A stretch of DNA of 64,000 bases from an uncultured Paracoccaceae bacterium (GTDB taxonomy: Bacteria > Pseudomonadota > Alphaproteobacteria > Rhodobacterales > Rhodobacteraceae): the NCBI GenBank assembly GCA_947493335.1, contig CANLQO010000002.1:1-64000 (forward strand). The letters are read 5' to 3'. Each line of letters starts with the position of its first letter. The first letter of the stretch is position 1. The notes under the pieces were generated by a model. It searched no databases. It was not told the DNA's origin and was given only the letters and a program-made list of their open reading frames with translations. The position numbers were made by a program, and so were the translations under genes. Shown here in pieces: positions 1 through 8,247 of the stretch.

Positions 1-453
1 CGCCTGATCGACATCCGAGGTCATGAAACTGGCAAAACTGGGCACGACGTCGCGCTGCTTGCCGCCCAGCAGCTGATAGACCGGCACGCCCAGCCGCTTG
101 CCGAGCAGATCGTAAAGCGCGATGTCGATGGCCGAGATGGCGGCGGTCAGCACGCGCCCGCCCTCGAAATACTGGCTGCGATAGCATTCCTGCCAGATCC
201 GCCCGATCTGGCGTGAATCCTTGCCCAGCAGAAAGGTGGCGAATGCGTTGACCGTCTCGGCCACCGCCGCCTCGCGCGAGGACAACCCCGATTCCCCCCA
301 GCCCACCAGCCCATCTTCGGTCTCGACCCGCACCAAAAGCTGATTGCGCCCCCCAACACGCGCAGGAATGGCCTCAATCCGCGAAAGGGCGGCAGCTTTT
401 GATGCTGATGCAGCGGTGCCGGTCGCAATTGCGCCTGACGTTGATCCTTCCAA
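1..453 (-). CDS. Mandelate racemase/muconate lactonizing enzyme family protein (N-terminal part)
   Basis: This is the first 151 codons of an enolase-superfamily enzyme whose C-terminal barrel lies beyond the left edge. The translation runs from an N-terminal capping domain (RVETEDGLVGWGESGLSSRE) into the conserved segment AISAIDIALYDLLGKRLG followed by PVYQLLGGK, which is typical of galactonate dehydratase/mandelate racemase-like proteins. These are Mg-dependent enzymes that abstract a proton alpha to a carboxylate and often dehydrate sugar acids. The only possible start in this frame is TTG at 451-453, because a stop codon lies at 478-480; a strong GGGGAGG at 459-465 sits five bases upstream. 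The catalytic Lys and metal ligands are outside the window, so the substrate cannot be read. Confidence 0.85.
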   Translation of the reverse strand, partial: MEGSTSGAIATGTAASASKAAALSRIEAIPARVGGRNQLLVRVETEDGLVGWGESGLSSREAAVAETVNAFATFLLGKDSRQIGRIWQECYRSQYFEGGRVLTAAISAIDIALYDLLGKRLGVPVYQLLGGKQRDVVPSFASFMTSDVDQA

Positions 454-807
454 AACCGCCTCCCCCTGCGAATCCGCTTAACAGGACACTAACACGAAAC
501 TTTCCAAATCATACATTATATTAAATAAATCGCGCTTTATATTGGAATCAAAGCGGATTCTGCTCAAGCTATGAAGGCAAACAAGGGGGCATCCGGGATT
601 TCAGCGCGCAAGAATGTAGTGCGCTCCATGACCGTGCATTGGCGCTGGAACACGCTTGTAATGCGGGGCAATCACCACAGCGCAACGCGACGCGCGGCAA
701 TACAATCATTTCGATGTCAGGGTTGAGGGGGCAGCAAAGGCGGCCTTCGCCATGTCACATCAGTCAGCACGCCGTGCAGAAGCCGGGTCAGACGAACATA
801 GCAGCGC
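454..807. other. Intergenic region with an AT-rich island
   Basis: This 354-bp gap separates the TTG start of the enolase-superfamily gene from the 3' end of hspQ. Positions 500-550 are strikingly AT-rich for this genome and include TATAAT on the minus strand (515-520), a candidate -10 box for the leftward gene, although I see no good -35 box at standard spacing. A 51-codon reading frame at 571-726 (+) has no ribosome binding site or recognisable product and I do not call it. The rest shows no feature I can support. Confidence 0.5.
470..560. promoter_or_regulatory. 10-bp inverted repeat flanking the AT-rich promoter region
   Basis: GAATCCGCTT at 470-479 is repeated perfectly in inverted orientation (AAGCGGATTC) at 551-560, and one copy lies just upstream of the TTG start of the leftward gene. 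The pair brackets the AT-rich segment with the TATAAT box. This layout would suit a paired operator for a regulator of the sugar-acid-type gene. That function is inferred from position only. Confidence 0.35.
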
Positions 808-1134
808 CTAGTTCAACTGCACCTGCAAAGGATAGTGACCATCCTCGAACGGTCCGAAAAGGTCGTCCAGATCGGGGTGCTCCACCGGCTCGCCGCTATA
901 GTCGGCGACAAGGTTCTGTTCAGAGACATAGGCCACGTAATAGCTCTGATCGTTCTCGGCCAGCAGGTGGTAGAATGGCTGGTCTTTTGCCGGGCGGCTG
1001 TCCTCGGGGATCGCCTCGTACCAGGCATCGGTGTTGGAAAACATCGCGTCCACGTCAAACACCACACCCCGAAACGGGTGCTTGCGGTGCCGGACAACCT
1101 GTCCCAAATGATATTTCGCGCGCGTTTTGAACAT
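808..1134 (-). CDS. hspQ: Heat shock protein HspQ
   Basis: The 108-residue product belongs to the HspQ/YccV family (hemimethylated-DNA-binding-like fold). In E. coli HspQ is a small heat-shock factor that affects Lon proteolysis and DnaA stability. The family signature is clear: LGQVVRHRKHPFRGVVFDVD near residues 10-29, then WYEAIPEDSRP and QPFYHLLAEN, and YVAYVSEQNLV. I chose ATG 1132-1134 because the family begins only a few residues before the GQVVRH segment; the open frame extends further upstream, but only as antisense to the next gene. It is divergent from the carrier gene at 1220, so the 85 bp between them must hold both promoters. Confidence 0.9.
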   Translation of the reverse strand: MFKTRAKYHLGQVVRHRKHPFRGVVFDVDAMFSNTDAWYEAIPEDSRPAKDQPFYHLLAENDQSYYVAYVSEQNLVADYSGEPVEHPDLDDLFGPFEDGHYPLQVQLN

Positions 1135-1219
1135 AACACTTCTTACCCCCACGCCCCCTTCTACGCCTCGCCTTAGGGCAGAGTCTACGGTAACACCGCT
1201 AAAAATAAGGAAACAGTCT

Positions 1220-2101
1220 GTGAACTTGACACTGACAGTCCTGAACATCACCGCGCCGGTTTTCCTTTTGGCCGCCGTCGGTTTTGTCTGGGTGAAAATG
1301 GGGTTTGAGTACCGCGTGCAGTTCGTCACGCGGCTTGCGATGACGCTTTCGGTGCCCTGTCTGATCTTTGTGGCACTGATGCAAACGCAGGTCGATCCAT
1401 CCGCGCTGGCCGATCTGTCACTGGCCACACTTGTCGCCTACGGACTGGTCATTCTGGCCTGTTTTGGGCTGGTCCGGGTGATGCGGCTGGACGTCCGCAC
1501 GTATCTGGCACCTCTGATTTTCGGCAATACCGGCAACCTTGGCCTACCGCTTGCGCTTTTTGCTTTTGGTGAGGTCGGGCTGGGCTATGCGGTGGTGATC
1601 TTTGCCGTGATGGCCGTGATTTCGTTCACCTTTGGTGTCTGGCTGGTGGCAGGCTCCGGTTCGGCCACACGTGTCATTCAGGAACCGATGGTTGCCGCCA
1701 CGCTTCTGGGTGCGCTCTTTCTCTGGCAGGGGTGGGAAACGCCGCTCTTTCTGACAAACACGCTCGATCTGATCGGGCAGATGGCGATCCCGCTGATGCT
1801 GATCACCCTTGGCGTCGCCGTCGCGCGGCTCGAGATTTCGGGCTATGGGCAGGCGATTTTTCTGTCCTGCGCCAAAGCGGTGATCTGCGTCGCAGCGGGC
1901 TGGGGTGTCGCGACATGGTTCGGCCTGCCCCCGATTGCCGCCGCCGTCCTGATCCTGCAGGTGGCCACACCGGTGGCCGTGACATCTTATATGATCGCTG
2001 AAAAATACGGGGCGGATGCACAGGCCGTGGCCGGTCTTGTCGTCGTCTCGACCCTGATTTCGGTGATCACATTACCGCTTATCCTGTCATTTGTGATCTG
2101 A
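1220..2101 (+). CDS. AEC family transporter (auxin efflux carrier type)
   Basis: This is a 293-residue integral membrane protein of the bile/arsenite/riboflavin transporter superfamily, AEC family, whose bacterial members move malate, malonate and similar organic anions. The product is almost wholly hydrophobic with about ten predicted membrane segments. Conserved features include the FGNTGNLGLPLALFAFGE segment with its Asn-rich crossover loop and a second half with QVATPVAVTSYMIAEKYG. I place the start at GTG 1220, preceded by AAGGAAA at 1207-1213; the frame is open back to about 1127 but that part would overlap the hspQ start and reads unlike a membrane protein. The substrate is unknown. 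Confidence 0.8.
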   Translation: MNLTLTVLNITAPVFLLAAVGFVWVKMGFEYRVQFVTRLAMTLSVPCLIFVALMQTQVDPSALADLSLATLVAYGLVILACFGLVRVMRLDVRTYLAPLIFGNTGNLGLPLALFAFGEVGLGYAVVIFAVMAVISFTFGVWLVAGSGSATRVIQEPMVAATLLGALFLWQGWETPLFLTNTLDLIGQMAIPLMLITLGVAVARLEISGYGQAIFLSCAKAVICVAAGWGVATWFGLPPIAAAVLILQVATPVAVTSYMIAEKYGADAQAVAGLVVVSTLISVITLPLILSFVI

Positions 2102-2181
2102 ACGCGCGCCTTTGCCCGTTCACAGCGCGCCCATTCCACGCTATAGTTGCCGCAATAAATATAAAGATAAGCGAGAGGCAG

Positions 2182-2766
2182 ATGAGCAGTTTCTTTCGCG
2201 CCATGATCCTTTTGGTCGTTCTGGGCTCTTGCTCGGGTGGCTATGGGTCCGCGCCCCGCAACCTCGACAACGCCTGCTCTATTGTGAGCGAACGGCCCGA
2301 ATACCTGCGTGCTTTCAAGAAGGTTGAACGCAAATACGGCGTCCCCGTGCCCGGCCTGATGGCGATGATCTATCAGGAAAGCAAATTCATCTCGAACAAC
2401 CGCCCGCCGCATCGCTTTGCGCTTGGGGTGATCCCCTTGGGGCGGCAATCCTCGGCTGTGGGGTATTCTCAGGCGCTGGACGGCACCTGGGCTGAATATC
2501 AGGCCGCTGGCGGCGGTCGCGGCGCGCGGCGCGACGACATCCACGACGCGACGGACTTTATGGGCTGGTACATGGTGCAGACGGTGGCTGAGAACGGCAT
2601 CCCGATCCACGACATCCGCAACCAGTATCTGGCCTATCACGATGGTCGCACCGGCTATCGCCGCGGCACGTGGAAATCCAAAAGCTGGCTGATCCGCATC
2701 GCCGGAGAGGTCGAAAGCCGTGCGGTGCTATACGATCAGCAATTGCGGGCCTGTGGAAAACGGTAG
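2182..2766 (+). CDS. Lytic transglycosylase-like lipoprotein
   Basis: The product (194 residues) starts with a short hydrophobic signal and a lipobox LGSC with Cys17, so it should be a lipoprotein. Residues 35-190 resemble an SLT/lysozyme-fold domain: GLMAMIYQESKF carries the probable catalytic Glu66, and GYSQALDGTWAEYQ resembles the conserved GxxQ/TWxxY region of soluble lytic transglycosylases. These enzymes cleave peptidoglycan glycan strands. GAGAGG stands just upstream of the ATG. The gene is 80 bp after the AEC carrier and faces the liv operon tail to tail. Related proteins in this family are usually annotated only as transglycosylase SLT domain proteins. Confidence 0.75.
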   Translation: MSSFFRAMILLVVLGSCSGGYGSAPRNLDNACSIVSERPEYLRAFKKVERKYGVPVPGLMAMIYQESKFISNNRPPHRFALGVIPLGRQSSAVGYSQALDGTWAEYQAAGGGRGARRDDIHDATDFMGWYMVQTVAENGIPIHDIRNQYLAYHDGRTGYRRGTWKSKSWLIRIAGEVESRAVLYDQQLRACGKR

Positions 2767-2857
2767 GATCTGCAGAGGATCAGCCCGGCGCCTGCGCCAG
2801 CAAAAGGCCGTCAATCGACCGCCATGCCGGGGCGTGACGGTTTAGGCAATCTGGTCA

Positions 2858-3544
2858 TCAGACGCCAAGGTATCTGTGCGAGACCTCGGGGGTCAGCGCG
2901 CTCATGCGCCCCTGCCACACGGTCCGCCCACGTTCGAGGATCACTGCACCGTCCGAGATCAACGACAGCTCTTTGAGCGATTTGTCGATCACCAGAATTG
3001 CCATGCCGGTTTCTTGCTTCAACTGCGCGATGGCGGCCCAAATTTCTTGCCGGATCAGCGGCGCAAGCCCTTCGGTTGCCTCATCAAGGATCAGCAGCTT
3101 CGGGTTGGTCATCAGCGCCCGCCCAATGGCAAGCATCTGCTGCTCTCCGCCTGAAAGCGACGCGGCACGCTGCTGGGCGCGTTCGCTCAATCGTGGGAAA
3201 AGCCCGCCCACCGTTTCAATCGTCCAGTCGCCAGGGCGCGCGGCTGCGATCAGGTTTTCCCGCACCGTCAGATCGCGAAAGCACCGCCGCCCCTCGGGAC
3301 AAAGACCTATTCCAAGTCGCGCGACGCCGTGGCTGGGCAAGCTGTGCAGCGTCTGACCTGCAAATTCCAATCGTCCATCGGACGCCATCATCCGGCAAAT
3401 CGACCGCACCGTTGTCGTTTTGCCCATCCCGTTTCGACCCATCAGCGCAACCACTTCGCCTGCATCAATCGACAGGCTGACATCAAACAGCACTTGCGAA
3501 TGGCCATAGCTGGCCGACAGGTTCTGGACCGTCAAAAGGCTCAT
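2858..3544 (-). CDS. livF: Branched-chain amino acid-type ABC transporter ATP-binding protein LivF
   Basis: This 228-residue ATPase is the second nucleotide-binding subunit of a HAAT-type importer. Walker A is GRNGMGKTT (about 36-44), the ABC signature LSGGEQQ and Walker B LLILDEATEGLAP follow in order. The residue after Walker B at the usual switch position lies in VIDKSLKEL, a variant common in LivF subfamilies from Rhodobacteraceae. It is the last gene of a five-gene minus-strand operon and its start overlaps the livG stop by 4 bp. It energises uptake with LivG; the substrate is set by the binding protein at 6270-7400. Confidence 0.93.
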   Translation of the reverse strand: MSLLTVQNLSASYGHSQVLFDVSLSIDAGEVVALMGRNGMGKTTTVRSICRMMASDGRLEFAGQTLHSLPSHGVARLGIGLCPEGRRCFRDLTVRENLIAAARPGDWTIETVGGLFPRLSERAQQRAASLSGGEQQMLAIGRALMTNPKLLILDEATEGLAPLIRQEIWAAIAQLKQETGMAILVIDKSLKELSLISDGAVILERGRTVWQGRMSALTPEVSHRYLGV

Positions 3545-4290
3545 GGTGCCGCCCCCAGATAGGCTTCGCGCACCGCATCCGAGCTGCGGATTTCCGCGAC
3601 AGTACCGGTGACGATGACCTGACCATTAACCAGCACGCTGATCCGGTCGGCCAGGGCAAAAACCGCGTCCATGTCGTGCTCCACCAGCAGGATCGGTGCC
3701 TCTGACCTCAACCCATCAAGAAACCCGGTCAGCGCCTTTGACCCCTCCGCGCCCAATCCCGCCATGGGTTCGTCCATCACAAACGCCTTGGGTGCCAGCG
3801 TCAGCGCCACGGCGACCTCCACCTGCCGTCTTTGGCCATGGGACAGATCGGCACAGCGGGTGTCTTTGGCATTCGCCAGCCCAACCTGGTCAAGCGCTGC
3901 CATCGCGCGTTCGGCCAGCGCCCTGTTCCGTGCAACCGGTGAGAACATTGCCCAAGCGCCAGCGGTCGCGCCAATCACCCCCAACAGCACGTTCTCAAAA
4001 ACGGTGTCTTCCATGGCAAGCGCCGAGATTTGAAAGGTCCGCCCCAACCCCGCCCGTGCCCGTGCAGCCGTGCTGAGCGCTGTCACATCCTGCCCCATGA
4101 TCTCGACTCGCCCCGCGTCAGAGGCAAGACCGCCGCTGATCTGCGAAATCAACGTGGATTTGCCCGCACCATTGGGCCCGATGATCGCGTGAATTTCACC
4201 GGGACGCAGATCAATCGACACATCATCCGTCGCAACCAGCGCGCCAAAGGACTTCATCAACCCATGGGTGGCAAGGACCGGATCAGACAT
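3541..4290 (-). CDS. livG: Branched-chain amino acid-type ABC transporter ATP-binding protein LivG
   Basis: The first ATPase of the importer, 249 residues. Walker A GPNGAGKST, a slightly altered signature LSHGQRRQVE, Walker B AFVMDEPMAGL and the switch motif LVEHDMD are present in order. The C-terminal extension (GTVAEIRSSDAVREAYLG) is the usual LivG ending that contacts the membrane subunits. It overlaps livM by 8 bp and livF by 4 bp, indicating translational coupling within one transcript. Confidence 0.93.
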   Translation of the reverse strand: MSDPVLATHGLMKSFGALVATDDVSIDLRPGEIHAIIGPNGAGKSTLISQISGGLASDAGRVEIMGQDVTALSTAARARAGLGRTFQISALAMEDTVFENVLLGVIGATAGAWAMFSPVARNRALAERAMAALDQVGLANAKDTRCADLSHGQRRQVEVAVALTLAPKAFVMDEPMAGLGAEGSKALTGFLDGLRSEAPILLVEHDMDAVFALADRISVLVNGQVIVTGTVAEIRSSDAVREAYLGAAP

Positions 4291-5266
4291 GTGGCCCCGC
4301 TTTCCCGGTCAGCAAACCGATGACGCCGCCGCGCCCGAACAGCACGATCAAAAGCAGGATGGCCCCCAACCAGACGTGCCAGAAATCCGTCAGCCCCCCC
4401 AGCCAATGTTCCAGTGCCACGAAAATGGCCGCCCCGATGACCGGGCCCATCAGGCGACCGACCCCGCCGATGATGATCAGGATGATCAACTCTCCCGACA
4501 ACTGCCAACTGAACATGGTCGGTGATACGAACCGATTGAGATCGGCGAACAGTGCACCCGCAAGCCCGGTGATCGCACCAGAGATCACAAAGGCCAACAG
4601 CTTCAGTCGCATCGGGTTCAGCCCGACGGTCTCGACCCGCTCGGGCGTCTGCCGGGCGGCATTCAACGCCAGCCCGAAGGCAGAGCCTCGAAGCCGCCAT
4701 TGCAGCAGCAGGGCAAGACAAAGGGCCGCAAAACACAAGCCGAAGAACTGGATGGGGACCAGCGTGTTCAGACCGGGAAAGCCATTGCGCACATAAATCG
4801 ACATCCCGTCTTCGCCGCCATACGCGCTCCACGAGATGGTGAAGTAGAAAAACATCTGCCCAAAGGCGAGTGTGATCATGATGAAATAGACGCCCGTGGT
4901 CCGAAGGCTCAGCAACCCGATGACCCAGGCCGCCAGCGCAGAGACCGCCGTCGCCACCACCCAGATCACCGGCATCGACTTGGTTCCGTTCACGCTCACC
5001 AGGCCAAGGTCCAGTGGTGTGAAGGTTTGGGCATGAAAGGCAAGGATCCCCATGGCATAGCCGCCCAGCCCAAAAAACACCGCATGGCCAAAGGACACCA
5101 GACCGCCAATGCCCAGCGCGATGTTCAGCCCCACAGCGGCCAGCGCAAGGATCACCGCCCGTGTCGTCAGCGTGATGGTGAATATCTCATCGGCCATGAC
5201 CGCCCAGATTGGCACCGCCAACAGGCCACAGATCACCGCTGCGTTGATGGCGCGCTCGGGGATCAT
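4283..5266 (-). CDS. livM: Branched-chain amino acid-type ABC transporter permease LivM
   Basis: A 327-residue permease with about nine to ten membrane segments. The family hallmarks are visible: ALAAVGLNIALGIGGLVSFGHAVFFG near the N-terminus and the cytoplasmic coupling region around LNAARQTPERVETVGLNP that meets the ATPases. Its start overlaps the livH stop by 4 bp. It forms a heterodimeric channel with LivH. Confidence 0.92.
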   Translation of the reverse strand: MIPERAINAAVICGLLAVPIWAVMADEIFTITLTTRAVILALAAVGLNIALGIGGLVSFGHAVFFGLGGYAMGILAFHAQTFTPLDLGLVSVNGTKSMPVIWVVATAVSALAAWVIGLLSLRTTGVYFIMITLAFGQMFFYFTISWSAYGGEDGMSIYVRNGFPGLNTLVPIQFFGLCFAALCLALLLQWRLRGSAFGLALNAARQTPERVETVGLNPMRLKLLAFVISGAITGLAGALFADLNRFVSPTMFSWQLSGELIILIIIGGVGRLMGPVIGAAIFVALEHWLGGLTDFWHVWLGAILLLIVLFGRGGVIGLLTGKAGPHV

Positions 5267-6183
5267 GACCGCGCACCAAAAAGCCCGGTGGGCCGCCAGA
5301 TCAGGACAATCCCCATCAGGATATAGGCCGCCATCGCCGCCAGCGCCGACCCGGTTTGGGTGGCCGCGCCGCTCTCCATGAAAAGCTTGAACAGCTCAGG
5401 CAGGAAAATGCCGCCCAAGGTGTCCGTCAGACCCACCAGAAGCGCCCCGATAAACGCGCCACGAATGGACCCGATGCCGCCGATAACGATAACGACAAAG
5501 GCAAGGATCAACACAGGCTCGCCCATGCCGACCTGCACAGACTGGATCGCACCGACCAATGCACCGGCCAACCCGGCCAGCGCCGCACCAATGGCAAAGA
5601 CCAATGTGTAAAGCTTTGAGATATCAACACCAAGGGCCGCGATCATCTCGCGGTCATTTTCGCCCGCACGGATCTGGATGCCGACGCGGGTGCGCGCCGT
5701 CAGCCACCACAGACCAAGTGCCACAACACATCCCACACCGATCAGCACCAGCCGGTAGAACGGATACTGAATGCCGCCCGGCAAGGTGACCGGCCCGGAC
5801 AGATACGCCGGAATATCAAGGAACAAGGGAAAAGAACCAAAGACATAGCGGGTGCCTTCCGAAAAGATCAGGATCAGCGCAAACGTCGCGAGGACCTGAT
5901 CAAGATGGGCCGCCTTGTAAAGCCTGCGAATGACCAAAACCTCGATCAGCGCGCCCGCTGCGGCGGCTGCGGCAAGTGCCGCGGCAAGCGCCAGCAGAAA
6001 TGACCCAGTCGCCCCGGCGACCCAGGCCGCCGCAAAGGCCCCCACCATATAAAGCGAACCATGCGCGAGGTTGATCAACCCCATGACGCCAAAAATCAGC
6101 GTCAGCCCGGCAGCCATCAAAAACAGCATCACACCGAACTGCAGCCCATTCAAAACCTGCTCAATGATAAGGACTGTCGACAT
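5263..6183 (-). CDS. livH: Branched-chain amino acid-type ABC transporter permease LivH
   Basis: A 306-residue permease. The stretch LTLIFGVMGLINLAHGSLYM and the coupling-helix region RAGENDREMIAALGVD followed by VIVIGGIGSIRGAFIGA are characteristic of LivH. A good AGGAAGG lies upstream of ATG 6181-6183. The preceding 80 bp separating it from the binding-protein gene contains a strong hairpin (6238-6263), so expression relative to the binding protein is probably set at the RNA level. Confidence 0.92.
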   Translation of the reverse strand: MSTVLIIEQVLNGLQFGVMLFLMAAGLTLIFGVMGLINLAHGSLYMVGAFAAAWVAGATGSFLLALAAALAAAAAAGALIEVLVIRRLYKAAHLDQVLATFALILIFSEGTRYVFGSFPLFLDIPAYLSGPVTLPGGIQYPFYRLVLIGVGCVVALGLWWLTARTRVGIQIRAGENDREMIAALGVDISKLYTLVFAIGAALAGLAGALVGAIQSVQVGMGEPVLILAFVVIVIGGIGSIRGAFIGALLVGLTDTLGGIFLPELFKLFMESGAATQTGSALAAMAAYILMGIVLIWRPTGLFGARS

Positions 6184-6237
6184 GAAGCCTTCCTGTCCCG
6201 GACCTTCGCCGGGGGCTATTTCGAAGAATTGCAGCGG

Positions 6238-6263
6238 ATGGCTCCGGACGTCGCCGGAGCCAT
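6238..6263 (-). promoter_or_regulatory. Intercistronic hairpin between the binding-protein gene and livH
   Basis: ATGGCTCCGG (6238-6247) pairs perfectly with CCGGAGCCAT (6254-6263) around a 6-base loop. It stands just after the stop codon of the binding-protein gene. There is no T-tract, so a role in protecting the upstream mRNA end from 3' decay is more likely than termination. This is the usual way such operons make excess binding protein. Confidence 0.6.
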
Positions 6264-6269
6264 GCCAGC

Positions 6270-7400
6270 TTACATTTTGCAGTCAGCCGCGTAGGCGTCC
6301 GAATGGTTCTCAAGCGCGGTGCCAATGATCTTGTTGGTAAAGACATCACCCTCCTTGATCACTTCGCGCGCATAGATCGTCTGCACCGGGTGGTGGTTCG
6401 GACCAAAGGCAAAATCACCCCGCGTGCTGTCGAAATTCGCGGCCCGCAAGGCGTCACGGAACGCGTCCGCGTCTGTCACATCCGCAGCCTCAATCGCCGA
6501 AATCAGCAGGTTCGCGGTATCAAACCCCTGACTGGCATAAAGCGATGGCAGCCGCCCATACGCTTCCTGAAAGCTCTCGACAAAGGCGGCATTTGTCGGA
6601 TTGTCGATGTCCTTGTTCCATTGCGAGGTGTTCACGACGCCCAGCGCCGCATCGCCAACGGCTTGCAAAATGCCCTGATCAAAGCTGAACGCGGGCCCGA
6701 CAATCGGCAGGTCCACCCCGCTGTCGGCGTATTGCTTGAGGAACGAAATCCCCATGCCGCCGGGCAGAAAGAAATAAACACTATCCGCGTCAGAGGCGCG
6801 GATCTGCGCAATCTCGGCTGCATAATCCGTTTGCCCAAGCTGGGTGTAGACCTCGCTCGCAATGCCACCTTCAAAGGTGCGCTTATATCCCGTCAGCGCG
6901 TCCGTGCCTGCCGGATAGTTGGGCGCAAGAATAAAGCTGTTGCCATAGCTGGCGGTGTTGGCATAAGCCCCTGCCGCTTCGTGCAAATTGTCGTTCTGCC
7001 ATGCAACGTTGAAATAGTTCGGATGGCAGCCCTGCCCCGCCAGTGGTGAAGGACCGGCATTTGGCGAAAGGTAGAATTTGCCCTGCGCCGTCACACTTGG
7101 CACCACGGCCATCGCAAGGTTCGACCAGATGATGCCTGTCAGCACGTCGACCTTCTCGGCCTGCACCATCTTGTCGGCAAGTTGCACCGCGATATCAGGC
7201 TTGCGCTGATCGTCCTCGATCACGACCTCGATGTCGTCGCGACCCGATTGCTGGATCGCCAGCATGAAACCGTCGCGAACATCGATGCCCAGACCGGCCC
7301 CGCCGCCCGAAAGCGTGGTGATCATCCCAACTTTCACCTCGGCCAGTGCGGGGGCGGCCAAAAGCGCCGCAGCAGCGCTTGCCAGAATTGTGTTCTTCAT
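6270..7400 (-). CDS. Periplasmic substrate-binding protein of the Liv-type ABC transporter
   Basis: A 376-residue type I periplasmic binding protein. It opens with a clear signal peptide ending APALA before Glu21, then VGMITTLSGGGAGLGIDVRDG, typical of Leu/Ile/Val-, amide- or aromatic-acid-binding receptors. I chose ATG 7398-7400, with GGGAGAAG just upstream; the frame extends ten codons further but these would precede the signal peptide. The ligand cannot be read from sequence. The remnant of an acyl-CoA ligase directly upstream suggests the cluster may once have handled an aromatic or other carboxylic acid, a common pairing for this receptor branch in Rhodobacteraceae. That is an inference. 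Confidence 0.88.
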   Translation of the reverse strand: MKNTILASAAAALLAAPALAEVKVGMITTLSGGGAGLGIDVRDGFMLAIQQSGRDDIEVVIEDDQRKPDIAVQLADKMVQAEKVDVLTGIIWSNLAMAVVPSVTAQGKFYLSPNAGPSPLAGQGCHPNYFNVAWQNDNLHEAAGAYANTASYGNSFILAPNYPAGTDALTGYKRTFEGGIASEVYTQLGQTDYAAEIAQIRASDADSVYFFLPGGMGISFLKQYADSGVDLPIVGPAFSFDQGILQAVGDAALGVVNTSQWNKDIDNPTNAAFVESFQEAYGRLPSLYASQGFDTANLLISAIEAADVTDADAFRDALRAANFDSTRGDFAFGPNHHPVQTIYAREVIKEGDVFTNKIIGTALENHSDAYAADCKM

Positions 7401-7426
7401 TGTCTTCTCCCTGTTTATGAGCGGCA

Positions 7427-7600
7427 TCAACCACCCGGTCTTAGCCGGACCCTTTGGAATTTCCCAGTTGGGGTTTTCGGCAGTTGGCCGCAGAAGCTGA
7501 TGCTTTGCGGATATTTGTAAGGTGCGATCAACGCCTTGACCTGATCTTGAAGCGCCTTTGAGCGCAAATCAATGAACTGCAGAAATTGGCCTGTCCCGCC
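7427..7600 (-). pseudogene. Remnant C-terminus of an AMP-forming acyl-CoA synthetase
   Basis: One frame reads LQDQVKALIAPYKYPQSISF followed by CGQLPKTPTGKFQRVRLR, the unmistakable C-terminal end of the ANL superfamily, including the catalytic-type Lys in PKTPTGK. Upstream of about 7600 the frame no longer matches the family and no adenylation domain is present, so only roughly the last 50 residues survive. It lies immediately upstream of the binding-protein gene in the same direction, consistent with decay of a ligase that once headed the operon. Its upstream boundary is approximate. Confidence 0.7.
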
Positions 7601-7731
7601 CGTGCATGACCCATGCGCAAAAGGGCGCCTTTGGACACCGGGCGATGACCTACACCGCCATTGACGGCGCGACCAAAGACTTGGTCCCCAGCCATCGCCT
7701 GCGCCGGTCATCAAGGAACCGCCAAAGCGCG

Positions 7732-8196
7732 CTAAGCCCCCGGCTTGTACCGTCCTTCGACATCGCTTGCGAATTCTGCCACGCGTTTTTTGAACCGGTG
7801 CGTCAGGTTCGCTTTGGCAAGCTTCAAAGACTGCAACAACAGGCGCGCGGATAAGGACTTGGCCCGCAGTTCAATCGACACCGCCAGCCGTGTCCGCCTT
7901 GGCGAAAGCGGCACCAGATCAACCACCGTTTCACCGTCGATGCCGGCGGACGCGGTGTTCAGTTGCAACCCCTGCTCTTCCAGCCGGGTCAGTTCGGCCT
8001 TCAGCTTGCGTTCCTTGCCGCGAAAACTGAAGGCAACCTGCCATGTGGCCCCTTCCTGTGCGGGGCCGCTGCCGTCGGTGCGCCGAACATCGGCACCGCG
8101 CCGCAGGGCTTGGCGCTCAAACGCCGGGAAATCGGTGATTGCGGCATAGACGTGGTCAATTGGCGCTTCAATGTCTTCGCGTGAACTGAATTTCAT
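7732..8196 (-). CDS. SRPBCC family protein
   Basis: A 154-residue protein with the START/polyketide-cyclase-like (SRPBCC) pattern. It begins MKFSSREDIEAPIDHVYAAI with the typical DFPAFERQ helix, continues through a beta-rich middle (WQVAFSFRGKERKLKAELT) and ends in a long basic helix (LKLAKANLTHRFKKRVAEF). Proteins of this fold bind hydrophobic ligands; there is no catalytic signature here. It stands alone between the acyl-CoA ligase remnant and nudC, both on the same strand, about 50 bp from nudC. Confidence 0.75.
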   Translation of the reverse strand: MKFSSREDIEAPIDHVYAAITDFPAFERQALRRGADVRRTDGSGPAQEGATWQVAFSFRGKERKLKAELTRLEEQGLQLNTASAGIDGETVVDLVPLSPRRTRLAVSIELRAKSLSARLLLQSLKLAKANLTHRFKKRVAEFASDVEGRYKPGA

Positions 8197-8247
8197 GCTC
8201 TTGCCCTCGGTGCTGCGCCTGTTTCGGTCTTTGATGCAAAGATGTGG

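Noticed and set aside
571-726. 51-codon frame in the first intergenic region
   Set aside because: No ribosome binding site, no recognisable sequence and an unusual composition.
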